NCBI RefSeq assembly: GCF_000317305.3
Contig: NC_023036.2
Coordinates: 496,001 to 560,000, forward strand
DNA: 64,000 nucleotides
From: Mycolicibacterium neoaurum VKM Ac-1815D
Lineage (GTDB): Bacteria; Actinomycetota; Actinomycetes; Mycobacteriales; Mycobacteriaceae
Direction: 5' to 3'
Part shown: in pieces, positions 43,037 through 52,095 of the stretch
Layout of the letters: each line of letters starts with the position of its first letter
How positions within the stretch are numbered: position 1 is the first letter of the stretch
Made by a program: the position numbers and the translations under genes
Notes under the pieces: generated by a model
Database searches by the model: none
What the model saw: the letters and a program-made list of their open reading frames with translations, nothing else
Told to the model about the DNA's origin: nothing

Positions 43037-44715
43037 GTGCGCAGAACGCCTTGGAGATCGTCGATCTCAATGTGTGGTTCGAACCGCGGGACATCCGTGC
43101 CGCCGATCCCGTCCACACCGTGAAGAACCTTTCGTTGAGCGTGGCGCCCGGGGAGCGGGTGGGCCTGGTCGGCGAGTCGGGTTGCGGCAAGACCACCACC
43201 ATTCTGGCCGCCATGGGGTTGTTGCCGTCCACCGCCACCGTCGGTGGTGAAGTACGCGTCAACGGCACGAACATCATCGGTGCCGGTGAGGCCGGTATCA
43301 ACGGCCACCGGTGGACCGATATCGCGATGGTCTTCCAGGGTGCGATGAGCGCTTTCAACCCCGTGAAGACCATCGGATGGCAGATCCGGGAAGCCCTGAG
43401 ATTTCATGACGTCGCCCACGGGAAGAAGGCGGTGGCCCGGTGTCGCGAGCTGCTCGACCTCGTCGGTCTGCCGCCGGACAGTGATGAGCGCTTCCCACAC
43501 CAGCTTTCCGGCGGGATGAAGCAACGTGCCGTGATTGCGATGGCGCTCGCCTGCGACCCGAAGGTGCTGCTGGCCGACGAGCCCACCACTGCTCTGGATG
43601 TCGTCGTCCAGGATCAGGTGCTTCGGCTGCTCGTTCGGCTGTGCAGTGAGCTCGGCCTGGCGCTGGTACTGGTCACCCACGACCTGGGCGTGGTGGCCCA
43701 GGCCTGCACACGCGCAGCGGTGATGTACAGCGGTGAGATCGTGGAAGAGGGGACCGTCGATGATCTCTACCATCGCCCGGCACATCCCTACACACGCACC
43801 CTTTTCGAAGCGACTCCGAACCTCGACGACGTAGCCGCCGCAGCGGTGCCTGTCGGCTCGCAAACGCCGACACTCGTCGTGCAAGACCTGCATGTCACCT
43901 ACAGTGAAGGCGCCAAAAAGACGTCACGACAATGGCTTACGCGTGCCATGCGGCGACAGTCGATGCCCGGCACTGCACCGGCGGACGCTGTCGACGGTGT
44001 CAGCCTCCAGGTTGCCGAGGGCGAACTCGTCGCCTTGGTCGGACAGTCGGGATGCGGTAAGACGACGACACTGCAGGCAGTCCTGGGCATGCAGCCCGTG
44101 CGGTCCGGGTCCATCCAGATCGACGGGGTGGAGGTCGCCGGCCTGAGCGCACGCGCGTGGCGACCGCTACGCCGCCATGTTCAGATGATCTATCAAGATC
44201 CCTACGAGGCGCTCGACGGTCGGTTGCGCATCGAGGACACCATGGCCGAACCGCTGTTGGTGCACGGTATCGGCGACAACCGGGAGGAACGTCGAGCCCT
44301 GGTGGCCCAGGCGCTGCAGGACGTTGGTCTGGATCCCTCGCGACTGGCGCAACGCTATCCGCACGAACTGTCTGGCGGCCAGCGTCAACGCGTCGCCATC
44401 GCAGCCAGCCTCGTGCTGCGGCCCCGCTTGTTGCTGGCCGACGAACCGGTGTCGATGCTGGACGTGTCGGTGCGTACCGGCGTGCTGGAGCTGCTCGACC
44501 GGCTGCGGCGTGAACACCGGATGGGCATCCTGATGATCACCCACGACCTGTCGACGGCGACGGCCTACGCCGACCGGGTCATCGTCATGCGCGAGGGGCG
44601 CATCGTGGAAACGGGCAGACCCTGGCAGATCGTCAACGAACCCGCCGATTCCTATACCCGAAAGCTGCTGGACAGTGTGCCCAGTCCGGACCCGTCACGC
44701 CACCGCGCCTCCTGA
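43033..44715 (+). CDS. Fused DppD-DppF ABC transporter ATPase
   Basis: 560 residues from the GTG at 43033, with two complete ATPase domains in one chain. Domain 1: Walker A GESGCGKTT, signature LSGGMKQRAVIA, Walker B VLLADEPTTALD, and the oligopeptide C-terminal extension RPAHPYTRTLFEATPN. Domain 2: GQSGCGKTT, LSGGQRQRVAIA, LLLADEPVSMLD. In domain 2 the Walker B Glu is present. Such fusions power dipeptide/oligopeptide importers. It ends 13 bp from the convergent GntR gene. Confidence 0.94.
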   Translation: MSAQNALEIVDLNVWFEPRDIRAADPVHTVKNLSLSVAPGERVGLVGESGCGKTTTILAAMGLLPSTATVGGEVRVNGTNIIGAGEAGINGHRWTDIAMVFQGAMSAFNPVKTIGWQIREALRFHDVAHGKKAVARCRELLDLVGLPPDSDERFPHQLSGGMKQRAVIAMALACDPKVLLADEPTTALDVVVQDQVLRLLVRLCSELGLALVLVTHDLGVVAQACTRAAVMYSGEIVEEGTVDDLYHRPAHPYTRTLFEATPNLDDVAAAAVPVGSQTPTLVVQDLHVTYSEGAKKTSRQWLTRAMRRQSMPGTAPADAVDGVSLQVAEGELVALVGQSGCGKTTTLQAVLGMQPVRSGSIQIDGVEVAGLSARAWRPLRRHVQMIYQDPYEALDGRLRIEDTMAEPLLVHGIGDNREERRALVAQALQDVGLDPSRLAQRYPHELSGGQRQRVAIAASLVLRPRLLLADEPVSMLDVSVRTGVLELLDRLRREHRMGILMITHDLSTATAYADRVIVMREGRIVETGRPWQIVNEPADSYTRKLLDSVPSPDPSRHRAS

Positions 44716-44728
44716 GCCGCGGCGGCGG

Positions 44729-45553
44729 TCATTCCCCGGTGGTGGGCGCAGATCCGAAGGGGCGCACCGACCACGGCCCGGTACGGGCCGGCTCCACCAG
44801 GCGGCGTCCAGACGTTCCCGAGACGTAGAACAGAAATTCGCGCGCGGGGTAGGTCTGCTGGAAGCTGTCGAAAGCGGTCCCCTCGGCATTGACGCTCACG
44901 CCGCGGATGCGCACCACGTTGTCCTTCGCCGTCAGCTTGAGATGCTCGCGCTCCAGCGAGTTGGGATGGTCGACCTCGAAGACCTGTTCCACGAAATCAT
45001 CGGTGAATCCGTAACGTTCGGCCAGAAATCCGTACAAGGAACCGCCGGTGGCGAGTCGTTCCTCGTCCAGGGACGGCACCAGGCTCAGCGGCAGCACGGC
45101 CTTCTCCAACAGCTTGGGCACGTTGCCCAGCCGGCGCAGCCTGCAGATCTCCCACACCGGCTGTCCGGCGTCGATCCGCAATGCGGCGGCGTGGTTGTCA
45201 CTGGGCTGCCCGACCATCAGGCTGACGAGCTCGGTGGCGAGTTCGACGCCGTCGTCGTGGCCCTTGAGCGTCTCCAGCAAGGCACCGGGACGCGAGGGTT
45301 CACTGACGATCCGTTGCGGGGCCACGAACGTTCCGACACCCTGATGCCGCACGATCTTTCCGCTGTGGGTGAGTTCGTCGAGCGCACGACGCACCGTGAT
45401 CACGCTGACATCGGCCATCTCGGCGAGTTCGGCCGTGCTCGGCAGCTGATCACCCTCGCGCAGATTCTGCTCCTCGATGAGCGATACGACGAGGTCGTAC
45501 ACCTGCTGATATCGCAGCGGGCGCGCGGTCTTGCCGGTGCCGTCGTCGTTCAC
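44729..45553 (-). CDS. GntR family regulator, HutC/UTRA subfamily
   Basis: 274 residues. Winged HTH at residues ~13-80 (RYQQVYDLVVSLIEEQNLREGDQLPSTAELAEMADVSVITVRRALDELTHSGKIVRHQGVGTFV). UTRA effector domain at ~100-260. UTRA regulators such as NagR/DasR sense phosphorylated amino sugars. This one lies between the peptide transporter and nagB and is divergent from nagB, so it is the likely regulator of the whole 32-46 kb system. Confidence 0.9.
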   Translation of the reverse strand: MNDDGTGKTARPLRYQQVYDLVVSLIEEQNLREGDQLPSTAELAEMADVSVITVRRALDELTHSGKIVRHQGVGTFVAPQRIVSEPSRPGALLETLKGHDDGVELATELVSLMVGQPSDNHAAALRIDAGQPVWEICRLRRLGNVPKLLEKAVLPLSLVPSLDEERLATGGSLYGFLAERYGFTDDFVEQVFEVDHPNSLEREHLKLTAKDNVVRIRGVSVNAEGTAFDSFQQTYPAREFLFYVSGTSGRRLVEPARTGPWSVRPFGSAPTTGE

Positions 45554-45656
45554 AAACCCTCCCCGGTGAGCTGCCGGCCGGTAACGCAGGACACCGGTGC
45601 GTCCTGGGTACGGCCATCTAACTACCTACATTGTCATACAAGGAATGAGGTTTGAT

Positions 45657-46439
45657 ATGAGAGTCGTCATCTGTCCCGACCTGTGCGCGGTCGCCACGGC
45701 CGCCGCCGATATCGTGACCGAGCTGGTCGGCCGTAAGCCACAAGGGACGCTGGGGCTTGCCACCGGGTCCAGTCCGCTGGGGCTCTACGCAGAGTTGGCC
45801 GAGCGGGTGGCCGCGGGTTTGGACATGAGTGGATTCTCCGGTTTTGCTCTCGACGAGTACGTCGGCCTCGCCCCGGACGATCCGCGCAGCTACGCCCACG
45901 TCATTCGGACGCAGGTCACCGAGCCACTCCGATTGAAGCCCGAAAATGTCCACGTACCAACGGGAATAGGCGACGATCTGGACGCCGAATGCCTCGCCTA
46001 CGAGGACGCCATCCGCGCGGCCGGCGGTATCGACATCCAGATACTCGGGATCGGACGAAACGGACATCTGGGATTCAACGAGCCCACCTCGTCGTTCGCC
46101 TCCCGCACGCGGGTGGCGTCGCTGGCCAAGTGGACCCGGCAGGACAACGCGCGCTACTTCAGCTCACCGGAGGACGTTCCACGCGAATGCGTCACCCAGG
46201 GGTTGGGCACCATCATGGCTGCCCGGATGACCTTGCTGATCGCCACCGGCGTGGCGAAGGCCGGCGCTGTCGCCCGCGCGGTGGAGGGCCCGGTTTCGGC
46301 ACTGTGCCCGGCATCCATCCTGCAGCATCACGAAAACGCCGTTGTGGTCATCGACGAGGAGGCCGCCGGGGAACTCGCGTTGGTGGACTACTACCGCGAC
46401 ACTCAGCGCCGGAGCGTCCGCGATACAGTCGCCGGCTGA
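45657..46439 (+). CDS. nagB: Glucosamine-6-phosphate deaminase
   Basis: 260 residues from ATG 45657 behind aggaatgagg. NagB motifs: GLATGSSPLGLYAEL, SGFALDEYVGLAPDDPRSYAH (catalytic Asp/Glu region), DIQILGIGRNGHLGFNEP and GTIMAARMTLLIATGVAKA. It converts glucosamine-6-P to fructose-6-P and ammonia. A TCATAC half-site overlaps 45634-45643. Finding nagB beside a peptide importer, M17 peptidase and DAP-decarboxylase-like gene suggests use of amino-sugar/peptide compounds. Confidence 0.95.
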   Translation: MRVVICPDLCAVATAAADIVTELVGRKPQGTLGLATGSSPLGLYAELAERVAAGLDMSGFSGFALDEYVGLAPDDPRSYAHVIRTQVTEPLRLKPENVHVPTGIGDDLDAECLAYEDAIRAAGGIDIQILGIGRNGHLGFNEPTSSFASRTRVASLAKWTRQDNARYFSSPEDVPRECVTQGLGTIMAARMTLLIATGVAKAGAVARAVEGPVSALCPASILQHHENAVVVIDEEAAGELALVDYYRDTQRRSVRDTVAG

Positions 46440-46532
46440 CTCGCCTGATTGTATTTCTCTTGATTCATGCAGTGATTCGAAGCGGTGTGCGTGCGGCTCG
46501 CATGACGACGTGCCGCAGCTGAGTGCGCTCCT

Positions 46533-47090
46533 CTAGGCGGTGGGTACCGCTGACCCGTCGACGGGCTGGACCGATGGGGATCTTCCCACGAACCGGCCAT
46601 ACGAGCTTGCCCAGTACAGGAGCACGGAGCACAACAAGACAAACTTCGTCAGCGCTGCGCGTCGAGCGGACACTGCCTGTGCCTCTTGATCGCGGCCGCG
46701 CAACACGTTCAGTAGCGCCACGCCCTCGCGTGCGTCAGCGGCCACCGCCACCGCGCATGCAATCTGTGCCCACGGAAACAGGGTCACCCCCGACCGTCGT
46801 CGACCGAAGCGACGATCGGCGCGCTCTGCGAGCAACGCCGCAAACATTCCATACGTGGCCATGTAACCGAAGTCGAGCCACAGCGACGCGCGGGCAGCCG
46901 CAATACCTTTCGGTCCCCAGCTTTTCATGATCGACGTCGCTCGGTCCTGGCTGCCCGCCAACTCGAACGCGATGATTCCCGGTCCACCCGTAGCGTGAAG
47001 TGTGCGCTCCAAACGAAGCATCACCATGGTGGCGGCCAAGAACAGGCCGCCCACACGTCGCGTGGCCGTCCGCACCTGATCGTCAGTCAT
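46533..47090 (-). CDS. Hypothetical membrane protein
   Basis: 185 residues from ATG 47090. About three to four hydrophobic segments (GGLFLAATMVMLRLERTLHA; LWLDFGYMATYGMFAALLAE; GVTLFPWAQIACAVAVAADA; LTKFVLLCSVLLYWASSYG). Common in mycobacteria but without a named function. Same strand as the lipoprotein gene behind it. The 93 bp before nagB's stop on its other side hold nothing clear. Confidence 0.65.
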   Translation of the reverse strand: MTDDQVRTATRRVGGLFLAATMVMLRLERTLHATGGPGIIAFELAGSQDRATSIMKSWGPKGIAAARASLWLDFGYMATYGMFAALLAERADRRFGRRRSGVTLFPWAQIACAVAVAADAREGVALLNVLRGRDQEAQAVSARRAALTKFVLLCSVLLYWASSYGRFVGRSPSVQPVDGSAVPTA

Positions 47091-47125
47091 CGAGTGCACC
47101 GATGTCGACAACGTCTTGGGCGACT

Positions 47126-47680
47126 CTATGATGTCAGCTCGTCGGTGATCGAGACCGGCTGCATGCCACCGGCTTTCACCTGATCGGTCGTACTCCGGCA
47201 TTCGCCGAGCACCTGGACTCGTCCACCGCCTTGATGTTCGGTCAGGATCGCCATGATCTTGCCCTGGTGGACCACCCGGCCGTGCGGCATCGCGCCCGGC
47301 GGTGGCCCGGGAGTCCAGCCCTGGTCGATCATCGTCGCCTCGACCTGCGCCAGGTAGGTATCCGGCGGCGTGCCGGCGGGAACGGCGAAGCGAAAACCGG
47401 CGATACCGCGGAACGGCGGCTCGTTCTGGTCGTTGCACGAGCCGAATTTGAAAGATCCGCTGACACTTTGCAGCCGCGCGGCACGCACGATCTCACGGGC
47501 GGGGTCAACCACCTGCGCGCGTATCTGGTCATCGCTCAGTGCGGGGCCGTCCAGCTCACCGGAGGCATCCGAAGGTGAACTCATGTCAGCACATCCTCCC
47601 AACAGCAATACAGACAGGGCAACGATGCCGGCGGTCGCCATCCGTCGAACGGGACCGGCGATCTCAGTAGCCATGGTCAT
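47126..47680 (-). CDS. Putative lipoprotein
   Basis: 184 residues from ATG 47680 (MTMATEIAGPVRRM) which overlaps the end of the DUF1023 gene; ATG 47674 is an alternative. Signal peptide with lipobox LLLGGC (Cys ~30). The mature part includes FKFGSCNDQNEPPFRG and VQVLGEC, two cysteines likely disulfide bonded. Mycobacterial family of unknown role, often next to DUF1023 hydrolases, as here. Confidence 0.8.
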   Translation of the reverse strand: MTMATEIAGPVRRMATAGIVALSVLLLGGCADMSSPSDASGELDGPALSDDQIRAQVVDPAREIVRAARLQSVSGSFKFGSCNDQNEPPFRGIAGFRFAVPAGTPPDTYLAQVEATMIDQGWTPGPPPGAMPHGRVVHQGKIMAILTEHQGGGRVQVLGECRSTTDQVKAGGMQPVSITDELTS

Positions 47681-49490
47681 TGGTGATCGATCCTCGTGGA
47701 CGGTCCCCTTCGGGATCATTGAGTGCGGGTAGGCCGGGTACTCGAGTGTCCCAGTCCGGCAGGTCGATCGGGGGCAGTCCCGGCAGATCAATCTTGTCGG
47801 GCAATCCGATATGCGGTTGACGTCGCCCCTCGGCCAACAATCCGTTGTCACCGAGGGTGCTGCCGTCACCGGTGGCGATATCGGTCATCGCGCGCAGGGA
47901 TTCGCTGCCGACCTGGTAGTACTTCGAGTGATCGTCGAAGGACAAACCGTCGCGTCCCACCGCCTCGGCATCGAAGCGCACCGAACCGTAGCCGTCGCCG
48001 GCAGGATCTCGGCCCAAGCCGGCCTCCAATCCCAGCGGGTAGTGAAGCTCGCGGTTGATGATGTCGGGGATCGGGCCGGCCTGGCCGATCCAGCTGACCG
48101 GATCGGTGGAGGCGGCGCCGACGTATACCTTGCCGCCCTCAGGCAGATGGAAATCTGACGCGCTGTTGGCCAGGTCGGTTCCTGGGCTGCCGATCAGCAC
48201 CGCGTTGTCGGCTTTCATGCCGCTACCGGCGAACGCATCGGCCACCGTGGTGGACCCGTAGGAGTGCCCGATGACGGTGAGATTGGCGGGCACGCCTTCA
48301 TGGGTGGCGGCCAGGCCGTTGACGTCGGCGGCCAGCAGATCACCCCCGGCGCGGGCCAGGGTCGGGGTGGCGATGGCAGGGTCGGTGGGGCTGTCGGGTG
48401 TGTCATAGCCCATCCAGGCGATGACCGAGGTGGGCTCGTTGGGATCGGCGGCGATCATCTGGTCATACAGGTTGGTGGCGTTGTCGCCCTCCAACCAACC
48501 TGCTTTCACGCTGCTGCCGGTGCCGGGCACGACCACCGCGGTGTTCTGGGCCTTGTCCGGATTGCCGATGGCGATGGCGGCCTTGCCCTCGCCATGGAAT
48601 GCCAGTGGATCGTAAGCCCAGAGCATCGTCGGCCGGTTGGCGTCCTCGGGGTCGGCGGTTTTGTTCAACCCCTTCTGGGTCTGCACGGCATTGTTGTAGC
48701 GGGTGGCGTCCGCGGAGGTCAGCCCATAGTTGCCGGGGTTGGCCAACACGTCGTCGGTGGACACGCCATGTTGGTCGGCCGCGTCGGTCACCCGAGCCAC
48801 ATCGTCTGCGAGTACAGCCCGGTTCACCTGATCGCGCACCTCGGCCGGGATTCCGTTGAGATTGCCGAGCTCGGCAGAATGGTCGGCGATCAGCTGGCTC
48901 TTCTCGAACTGGCTCAGCGAATCCCACCACTTCTTGACGTCCTCTGGGCTGGTCCCCGGTGCCGGCAGCCGGCGTGGATCGCCGAGGGTTCCCGGCGGAG
49001 TCTGGGGCACCGGGCCACCGATGGCGGCCTGGATGGCGGCGGCCGTCTGAGCGTCGATCTGGGCGAACACCGCGAGCATCTTCTGCAGGACGGCGGTCCA
49101 CGCCGGCGCCATCAGCCGCAGGATCGGGGGTAGCGGAGGCGCGGTGGCGGTACCGTCATCGGCGACCTGCCAGCCCGCTGCACGCAGCATCGTGACGGTG
49201 GCGAGCAGCCCGGTGCGGGTGAAGCCCAACTGCGTGCCGCCGGCGTGGAGTGCTTGCTGCAGCGCGCAGAGCCGGGCGCGCAGTTCTTCTTGGCGATTGA
49301 GGTTCTGCTCGGCTTTGATGATCGCCGCCGAAGCCGCCTGGCCCTGCCACGAGGACCTCAGCTGCGCCAGTGCCTGGCGTTGCGCGGTCATCGTCGTATC
49401 GAGAGCCGCGATCTTGGCGCCGAGGTCGGCGGCGGAAGCGACCAACTGCTCAGGCCGCGACGCCTGCACCGTCGACACCGTCACCGACAA
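47664..49490 (-). CDS. DUF1023 alpha/beta hydrolase with WXG-like N-terminus
   Basis: 608 residues; TTG at 49490 has gagggg six bases before it and is preferred, GTG 49484 is possible. N-terminal ~110 residues form a helical hairpin with a WQG turn (LRSSWQGQAASAA), like ESX-type WXG100 proteins. The C-terminal half is the DUF1023 hydrolase with nucleophile Ser 410 (VIGHSYGSTTVADA) and a following SPGTD. Likely exported or cell-envelope associated; substrate unknown. Its stop is inside the lipoprotein gene, so the two are coupled. Confidence 0.85.
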   Translation of the reverse strand: MSVTVSTVQASRPEQLVASAADLGAKIAALDTTMTAQRQALAQLRSSWQGQAASAAIIKAEQNLNRQEELRARLCALQQALHAGGTQLGFTRTGLLATVTMLRAAGWQVADDGTATAPPLPPILRLMAPAWTAVLQKMLAVFAQIDAQTAAAIQAAIGGPVPQTPPGTLGDPRRLPAPGTSPEDVKKWWDSLSQFEKSQLIADHSAELGNLNGIPAEVRDQVNRAVLADDVARVTDAADQHGVSTDDVLANPGNYGLTSADATRYNNAVQTQKGLNKTADPEDANRPTMLWAYDPLAFHGEGKAAIAIGNPDKAQNTAVVVPGTGSSVKAGWLEGDNATNLYDQMIAADPNEPTSVIAWMGYDTPDSPTDPAIATPTLARAGGDLLAADVNGLAATHEGVPANLTVIGHSYGSTTVADAFAGSGMKADNAVLIGSPGTDLANSASDFHLPEGGKVYVGAASTDPVSWIGQAGPIPDIINRELHYPLGLEAGLGRDPAGDGYGSVRFDAEAVGRDGLSFDDHSKYYQVGSESLRAMTDIATGDGSTLGDNGLLAEGRRQPHIGLPDKIDLPGLPPIDLPDWDTRVPGLPALNDPEGDRPRGSITNDHGY

Positions 49491-49655
49491 CTTCTGCCCC
49501 CTCGTCTCCCTCCCATCGTCGCACGCGCAAAAGCGGCACTCGGGCACCAGTTTCGTGGGATGAGGGTTGTCGACGTGTGGTGTTCTAACGATTCACATCA
49601 ATGTTCCGCATGGCAGGCAGCCTTGCGGGCGCCGACGCGTAGGAGGGGGCGTGAC

Positions 49656-51146
49656 ATGGCGGATTCCGGCGGATTGCGGCTGAAGACTGCCGCGGGCCGG
49701 TGGGTGCTGCTCGCGACGGTCCTCGGATCTGCCATCGTGATGATCGACGGCACGGTGGTCAACGTGGCGCTGCCGCATATCGGTGCAGACCTGAACGCGG
49801 GCTTCGGCGGTCTGCAATGGGTCGTCAACGCCTACACGCTGACCTTGGCCTCCTTCATCCTGTTGGGCGGTTCACTCGGCGACCACTTCGGGCGTAGGCG
49901 TGTCTTCCTGATCGGGGTGGTGTGGTTCGCGGTGGCCTCGACCGCCTGCGGCTTGGCGCCGAACATCGAAGCACTGGTCGCCGCGCGCGCCCTCCAAGGC
50001 ATCGGCGGCGCCCTGCTCACGCCCGGCAGTTTGGCACTGCTCTCGGCATCGTTCCGCGCCGGCGACCGTTCCGCCGCGATCGGGGCGTGGTCGGGGCTGG
50101 GCGGGTTGGCAGGAGCGGTGGGACCATTCCTCGGGGGATTCCTCGTCGAGTGGAATTGGCGAGCAGTGTTTCTCATCAATCTGCCGCTGGCCGCCGCGCT
50201 GGTCATACTGACGGTGCTGCGGGTCCCCGAGAGTCGCGACGCAGACTCACCACCGGGCCTGGACATCGCCGGCACGATCCTGGCCGTCCTGGGTCTGGGA
50301 GCCTTGACTTTCGGACTGACCAGCCTCGGCGGGAATGATGTCTCTGCGACCGGCCTGGTCGCGGTCGGTACTGGGATGCTGGCACTGGCCCTGTTCGTTG
50401 TGATCGAGCGACGTTCCCCGCATCCGTTGGTTCCGCCAGAACTGTTCAGCAACAATATTTTTCGGGTGGCCAATGCAATAACGCTGATGATTTACGGTGC
50501 CTTGGGGGTGGTCTTCCTGATCCTGGTACTGCAGCTGCAGACGGTTGCGGGGTTCAGCCCGATCGAAGCGGGAGCTGCGCTGCTCCCGGTCACGGCAGTT
50601 CTCCTGGTCTTCTCGGCACGCGCCGGTGCGCTTGCCGGCCGGATCGGACCACGGATACCGATGACGCTGGGTCCCCTGCTGTCGGCGGCGGGACTGCTGC
50701 TGATGCTACGTATCGGTACACAGGCATCATGGGTTGCCGATGTCCTTCCCGCTGCTCTGGTATTCGGTGCCGGCCTGGCGCTGGTGGTGGCGCCACTGAC
50801 AGCCGCAGTCCTCGACGCCGCCCCGGACCGCTTGGCCGGGGCGGCCTCGGGAGTCAACAACGCGGTGGCTCGTGCCGGAGGACTTCTGGCTGTGGCCGTG
50901 ATACCAGCCTTCGCCGGTGTAGGAGGCGCGGATTACGCCGATCCCGCCGCATTCGGAGCCGGGTTCTGCACCACCATGGTGATCGCCGCATCCCTGCTGT
51001 TGGGGGCGTCAGCTCTCGCCGCCGTCGGGATCCGGCCGAGACGCACCGGATCGGGTGCGGGTGAACGCATCCACATCGAACAGGACGTGCATTGCCCTAT
51101 CAATGGTCCTGCGCCGTTTCCGCATGCACCGCAGCCCGAGACCTGA
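49656..51146 (+). CDS. MFS drug exporter, DHA2 (14-TMS) family
   Basis: 496 residues from ATG 49656 behind aggaggggg. Motif D1/A/C signatures: MIDGTVVNVALPHIGADL, GGSLGDHFGRRRVF (motif A), ALQGIGGALLTPGSLALL, and GLGGLAGAVGPFLGGFLVEWNWRAVFLINLP (antiporter motif C and following). 14 membrane helices. DHA2 proteins export drugs or other amphipathic compounds by proton antiport. Divergent from the DUF1023 gene; no local regulator is visible. Confidence 0.92.
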   Translation: MADSGGLRLKTAAGRWVLLATVLGSAIVMIDGTVVNVALPHIGADLNAGFGGLQWVVNAYTLTLASFILLGGSLGDHFGRRRVFLIGVVWFAVASTACGLAPNIEALVAARALQGIGGALLTPGSLALLSASFRAGDRSAAIGAWSGLGGLAGAVGPFLGGFLVEWNWRAVFLINLPLAAALVILTVLRVPESRDADSPPGLDIAGTILAVLGLGALTFGLTSLGGNDVSATGLVAVGTGMLALALFVVIERRSPHPLVPPELFSNNIFRVANAITLMIYGALGVVFLILVLQLQTVAGFSPIEAGAALLPVTAVLLVFSARAGALAGRIGPRIPMTLGPLLSAAGLLLMLRIGTQASWVADVLPAALVFGAGLALVVAPLTAAVLDAAPDRLAGAASGVNNAVARAGGLLAVAVIPAFAGVGGADYADPAAFGAGFCTTMVIAASLLLGASALAAVGIRPRRTGSGAGERIHIEQDVHCPINGPAPFPHAPQPET

Positions 51147-51158
51147 TCGGGCACTTGT

Positions 51159-51827
51159 TCAGATCGTGGCGGAGATTCTGTCGATGATGATCTGGAAGGG
51201 GCCCTGCTGCTTGTCCAGTATGTAGACCGCGACCTGGTCGATGGTCGACGGATCTAGGGTCTCAGGTGCATCGGGCGCGGGATCCATGCGCATGCCTACG
51301 GGTTCGAAACGGTCGACAGGCAACGCGTAGGTTCGTACGGCGCCCGCTTCGGTGGCGAAGCGCTGAACATACGACCACGGCTGGTCGCTGTCACGCACCT
51401 TCAATAAGTAGGTCTTCCCGTCGCCCTCGGCGCGCACTCCCAAAGACCGTGCGCCCGCGGCCTTGCGGCCGATGTCGGGGTCCAGTGGTCCACGCGTCGA
51501 GGCGAACCCACCGTTGTTGTCCAGTGAGATGTTTCCCGAAAACCTCAGGCCACCATCGTCGAACGCGACCTCGGAAGTCGACCGTCCACCCATGACCGGA
51601 TCGTTCATGGTCGTCCACTCCTCGGCCTCGCCGGCGACACCGAGATCGGCGATGACGACGTCCGTTGTTTCGGGAGCCTTTGAGAGCACCGTTTCCTCTG
51701 CCTGCACCGCCCCGCCACATGCGACGAGCGAAAGCGTCGTGCAGGTACCGATCAACAAGGCGGAAGCTCGGCGGATCTTCCAGCTGGATGATTGGTACCC
51801 GATGTCAGCACTCACTGTTGTTCCCAC
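51159..51827 (-). CDS. CIA30-domain lipoprotein
   Basis: 222 residues. Lipobox LVAC (Cys ~37) after a signal helix (ASALLIGTCTTLSLVAC). The mature part has the CIA30 motifs EEWTTMNDPVMGGRSTSEVAFDDGG and NISLDNNGGFASTRG. The domain is named for a mitochondrial complex I assembly factor; bacterial secreted versions have no defined role and a galactose-binding-like fold. Overlaps the short DUF4174-like ORF in another frame. Confidence 0.82.
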   Translation of the reverse strand: MGTTVSADIGYQSSSWKIRRASALLIGTCTTLSLVACGGAVQAEETVLSKAPETTDVVIADLGVAGEAEEWTTMNDPVMGGRSTSEVAFDDGGLRFSGNISLDNNGGFASTRGPLDPDIGRKAAGARSLGVRAEGDGKTYLLKVRDSDQPWSYVQRFATEAGAVRTYALPVDRFEPVGMRMDPAPDAPETLDPSTIDQVAVYILDKQQGPFQIIIDRISATI

Positions 51828-52017
51828 TCATCTCCCGACCGCGCATGGGCATCCCGTCGATCACTGCATACACCGTCTGAAGGTTCGGCACCGTGTCGGC
51901 GCGCAACTTCTCGGTGCCGTCCTTGCCGATCAGCAGCACGGTGAAAGTCTTGTCGCGACGGCGTACTGGTCCGCCAACTGACGAGCGCTGTCGGCTTGGA
52001 GCACTCGACCCCATCAC
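51805..52017 (-). pseudogene. Short DUF4174-like fragment
   Basis: 70 residues with a good ribosome-binding site (ggaggag) before GTG-ATG. Residues ~24-64 (TFTVLLIGKDGTEKLRADT, VIDGMPMRGREM) match the C-terminal half of DUF4174 proteins, but the N-terminal half of the domain is absent; the first 20 residues are unrelated Ser/Arg-rich sequence. Most likely a truncated gene re-started by chance, though a functional mini-protein cannot be ruled out. Confidence 0.45.
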
Positions 52018-52095
52018 GCCCTCCTCCGCACGTCGACGTGGTCGTTGACAGGTACCCCGCGTTGCCCGTCCGCTAACCCACGCTGTGACGAGCGT

